From: Sediminitomix flava
Lineage (GTDB): Bacteria > Bacteroidota > Bacteroidia > Cytophagales > Flammeovirgaceae
Reading direction: 5' to 3'
Assembly (NCBI RefSeq): GCF_003149185.1
Contig: NZ_QGDO01000005.1
Coordinates: 62,001-126,000 of the forward strand
DNA: 64,000 nt
The notes under the pieces are model-generated. The model was not told where the DNA came from. It did no database searches and saw only the letters and a list, made by a program, of their open reading frames with translations. Both the position numbers and the translations under genes were made by a program. Below, piece by piece: positions 62,016 to 64,000 of this stretch (positions are counted from its first letter, which is position 1; each line of letters opens with the position of its first letter).

Positions 62016-64000
62016 TTGGGACTAACATTTCTACTTGTGGTAGCCTTAGTGATACCACTTTTTTCATTTATATCACTCCTTGTTCTTGGAGAAAAAAGAA
62101 AGATCATTGCTGACAAACTCGCTTCTGCTGGAATGGGTGTATCTGCTATGATCTTTATTTGGTTCTTTGTTCGCCTGTTTTACCAAGGAGCAGCTATCGT
62201 GAATGAGCAATTCTCATGGCTAAGCATTGGCAATACCAAAATTGAAATCGGTCTTTGGGCTGATCACTTATCTATCGGGATGCTCGTAGTGGTAAGTGTG
62301 ATTTCATTTTTAGTACACCTTTTCTCAATGGTGTATATGCATGCTGACCCAAAGTATGTAAGGTATTTTGCTTACCTCAATCTCTTTACATTCTCTATGT
62401 TTGGTTTGGTACTTTCGCCAAGCCTTATCCAAATGTATATTTTCTGGGAGATGGTAGGGGTGTCTTCTTACTTGCTAATTGGCTTTTGGCACTTTAAAGA
62501 CAGTGCAGCTAAAGCAGCTAAAAAGGCATTTATCGTCAATAGAATCGGTGATGCAGGATTCTTAGTCGCTATTTTGGTGGCACTAGGAATGTACGGGACT
62601 ACAAATATTCAAGAGCTTCAAGAGCTAATCGTTTTAGATTCTTCAATCGTACTGCTCCAAGTATTGGGTGTTGGATTAGTATTGGCTGCGATGGCTAAAT
62701 CGGCACAGTGGCCATTATCGGTTTGGCTTCCAGATGCGATGGAAGGACCTACACCAGTTTCAGCTTTGATTCACGCAGCGACTATGGTTGCCGCAGGGAT
62801 CTTCCTTTTGGCTAGAAACTATTTCGCGATGACACCAGAAGTACAATTACTCATGGTGGTGTCGGGTGGAATCACGATGGTTTTAGCAGCTATAACGGCA
62901 CTTTTCCAATTTGATATAAAAAGAGTTTTAGCGTTTTCTACGCTTTCTCAATTAGGATATATGATGGTGGCACTTGGTGTAGGAGGTGTTTTTCCTGCAG
63001 TCTTCCATCTTTTTTCTCATGCCTTTTTTAAGGCAGGGCTTTTCTTAGGTTCAGGACTCGTAATTCATTATCTCCACGAAATGGGAGAGAAGCACGATAT
63101 CCATTTCGATGCACAAGACATCCGATTTATGGGAGGACTTCATAAGAAACTTCCTGTTTTGGCTTGGGGTACATTCTTGGTAAGTGCCTTAGCCTTGGCT
63201 GGTTTACCGCTTACTTCAGGTTTCCTTTCAAAAGACGCGATTCTAGCACAAACCGTAAGTTTTGCGGAAAGCTCATCGAGTCAGTTGGCTTGGCTTGTAC
63301 CTGTAGCAGGATTTGCAACCGCATTACTAACGGCAATTTATGTCGCGCGTTTGATCGGTTACACTTTCTTCGGAGAGAATAGATTCCCGAAAGAGATCAG
63401 AGAAACAGAAAAAGAGAAGTACTTCGTGCCAAAACGTATGCTTTTCCCACTGACAGTACTAGCAGTATTGTCCTTTTTCTTTGCATTCTCTTTAAATCCA
63501 TTGCACTTATATGGTGGATGGATTGAAGGTATCAAACTAGGACAATTGAGCGTTTCAGACGATTTAGTTTTAATGACCGAAATCCTATCTGCAGTATTGG
63601 GTGTAAGTGGTCTTCTATTTGGCTATTGGTTCTTTACCATTAAGAAAGCAATGAAGCCAATGGCAGATGATGGACGATTGACTTTCGATGCTCCAAATTT
63701 AGGTGCGTTTTCATACTGGATTTCTTGGGATGTATTGGCATCTAAAGCAGGAGAGAAGATTGCACTTGCATTTAGTTGGTTTGACCAAAATGTAGTAGAC
63801 GGAATTGTGAGAGGATTCTCCGTAGTGATGGTCGTTTTCTCAAGAATGGTATTCCATTTTGATAGCCTATTTGTAGATGGTATGGTAAATGGCATCGCCA
63901 AATTCTTCAAAGGATTCGGAAAGCAAGTCCAAAGATCATTCAACGGGGATGTACAGTATTACTACTTCCTTATCGTCTTAGGTTTTGCTGCCTTACTCAT
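62016..64000 (+). CDS. nuoL: NADH-quinone oxidoreductase subunit L (partial)
   Basis: 661 codons without a stop to the right edge, the large proton-pumping subunit of complex I. It contains many membrane segments, family landmarks IFWEMVGVSSYLLIGFW, AMAKSAQWPLSVWLPDAMEGP, SALIHAATMVAAG and HLFSHAFFKAGLFLGSG, and the key Lys/Glu residues. The start is TTG at 62016, preceded by AAGGA, since a stop lies upstream and the next ATG is too far into the first helices. About 680 residues or more are expected, so little is missing on the right. Confidence 0.92.
   Translation, partial: MGLTFLLVVALVIPLFSFISLLVLGEKRKIIADKLASAGMGVSAMIFIWFFVRLFYQGAAIVNEQFSWLSIGNTKIEIGLWADHLSIGMLVVVSVISFLVHLFSMVYMHADPKYVRYFAYLNLFTFSMFGLVLSPSLIQMYIFWEMVGVSSYLLIGFWHFKDSAAKAAKKAFIVNRIGDAGFLVAILVALGMYGTTNIQELQELIVLDSSIVLLQVLGVGLVLAAMAKSAQWPLSVWLPDAMEGPTPVSALIHAATMVAAGIFLLARNYFAMTPEVQLLMVVSGGITMVLAAITALFQFDIKRVLAFSTLSQLGYMMVALGVGGVFPAVFHLFSHAFFKAGLFLGSGLVIHYLHEMGEKHDIHFDAQDIRFMGGLHKKLPVLAWGTFLVSALALAGLPLTSGFLSKDAILAQTVSFAESSSSQLAWLVPVAGFATALLTAIYVARLIGYTFFGENRFPKEIRETEKEKYFVPKRMLFPLTVLAVLSFFFAFSLNPLHLYGGWIEGIKLGQLSVSDDLVLMTEILSAVLGVSGLLFGYWFFTIKKAMKPMADDGRLTFDAPNLGAFSYWISWDVLASKAGEKIALAFSWFDQNVVDGIVRGFSVVMVVFSRMVFHFDSLFVDGMVNGIAKFFKGFGKQVQRSFNGDVQYYYFLIVLGFAALL

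Noticed and set aside
1-64000. tRNA, rRNA, CRISPR arrays, prophage or integrative elements
   Set aside because: No matching sequences, repeat-spacer patterns, integrase or phage structural genes were seen.
62016-64000. Frameshift in nuoL
   Set aside because: Translation from TTG 62016 runs open to the window edge with the normal order of family motifs.

Overview
The window is visibly AT-rich and comes from a Bacteroidota chromosome, most likely a marine Cytophagales / Flammeovirgaceae-type gliding bacterium. This is an inference from gene content: a GSCFA-domain protein, a DUF5683 protein inside a parA-parB-DUF5683-dapB-lepB cluster, WD40-caspase proteins, a detached transketolase C-terminal half, and promoters of the Bacteroidota type (TTG, 17-22 bases, TAnnTTTG). 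I saw no rRNA, tRNA, CRISPR array, transposase, integrase or prophage genes. Most of it is ordinary chromosome with some accessory islands.

Layout. 1-1.6 kb: a cytosine-permease-like gene (cut by the window edge) behind a phosphoribosyltransferase with a structured leader. 1.7-5.4 kb: DNA polymerase IV, then a divergent two-component pair whose regulator has two receiver domains around a kinase-like helix. 5.5-8.4 kb: penicillin-acylase-family hydrolase plus a small membrane protein. 8.4-11.4 kb: WD40-caspase protein and an outer-membrane barrel protein. 11.5-14 kb: a two-gene membrane iron-sulfur oxidoreductase. 14.3-19.9 kb: BamA-like barrel, Na+/alanine symporter, Ffh (SRP), GSCFA protein. 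20-25.3 kb: transketolase C-terminal half, an unusual palindromic intergenic region, a serine beta-lactamase-fold hydrolase, dipeptidase E, a PepSY membrane protein. 25.3-29.1 kb: alpha/beta hydrolase, DUF2255-like protein, AraC regulator and quinone oxidoreductase, preceded by repeated TTTAAGT motifs. 29.1-34.5 kb: a 1425-residue nuclease-helicase protein with a methyltransferase-like C-terminus, and a coiled-coil gene upstream. 34.8-37.7 kb: dicarboxylate/glutamate symporter, lipoprotein, secreted protein. 37.7-42.6 kb: a pseudo-caspase repeat protein, then an esterase, a PhnP-like hydrolase and a small conserved protein. 42.7-47.2 kb: the parA-parB-DUF5683-dapB-lepB operon. 47.5-54.1 kb: biotin carboxylase, TPR protein, isoaspartyl peptidase, START-domain protein and unknowns. 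54.2-58.8 kb: the prkA-yeaH-spoVR stress operon. 59.3-64 kb: a degenerate MobA-like protein, a GNAT-fold protein and the start of a nuoK-nuoL cluster.

Strongest leads. (1) The nuclease-helicase-methyltransferase-like fusion at 29139-33416 looks like a candidate single-gene DNA-processing or defence protein. (2) Two caspase-fold proteins lie in one window: one with an intact His/Cys dyad fused to WD40 repeats, one with both catalytic residues replaced and five C-terminal W-x-x-A repeats. (3) A MobA-like protein has lost both nucleotide-binding signatures. (4) A REC-DHp-like-REC regulator may act as a phosphorelay. (5) Two intergenic hairpins at 21.1-21.3 kb have loops that are exactly complementary over 13 bases. 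(6) A structured leader precedes the phosphoribosyltransferase-permease pair. Predicted roles rest on motifs read by eye; no database search or folding program was run.
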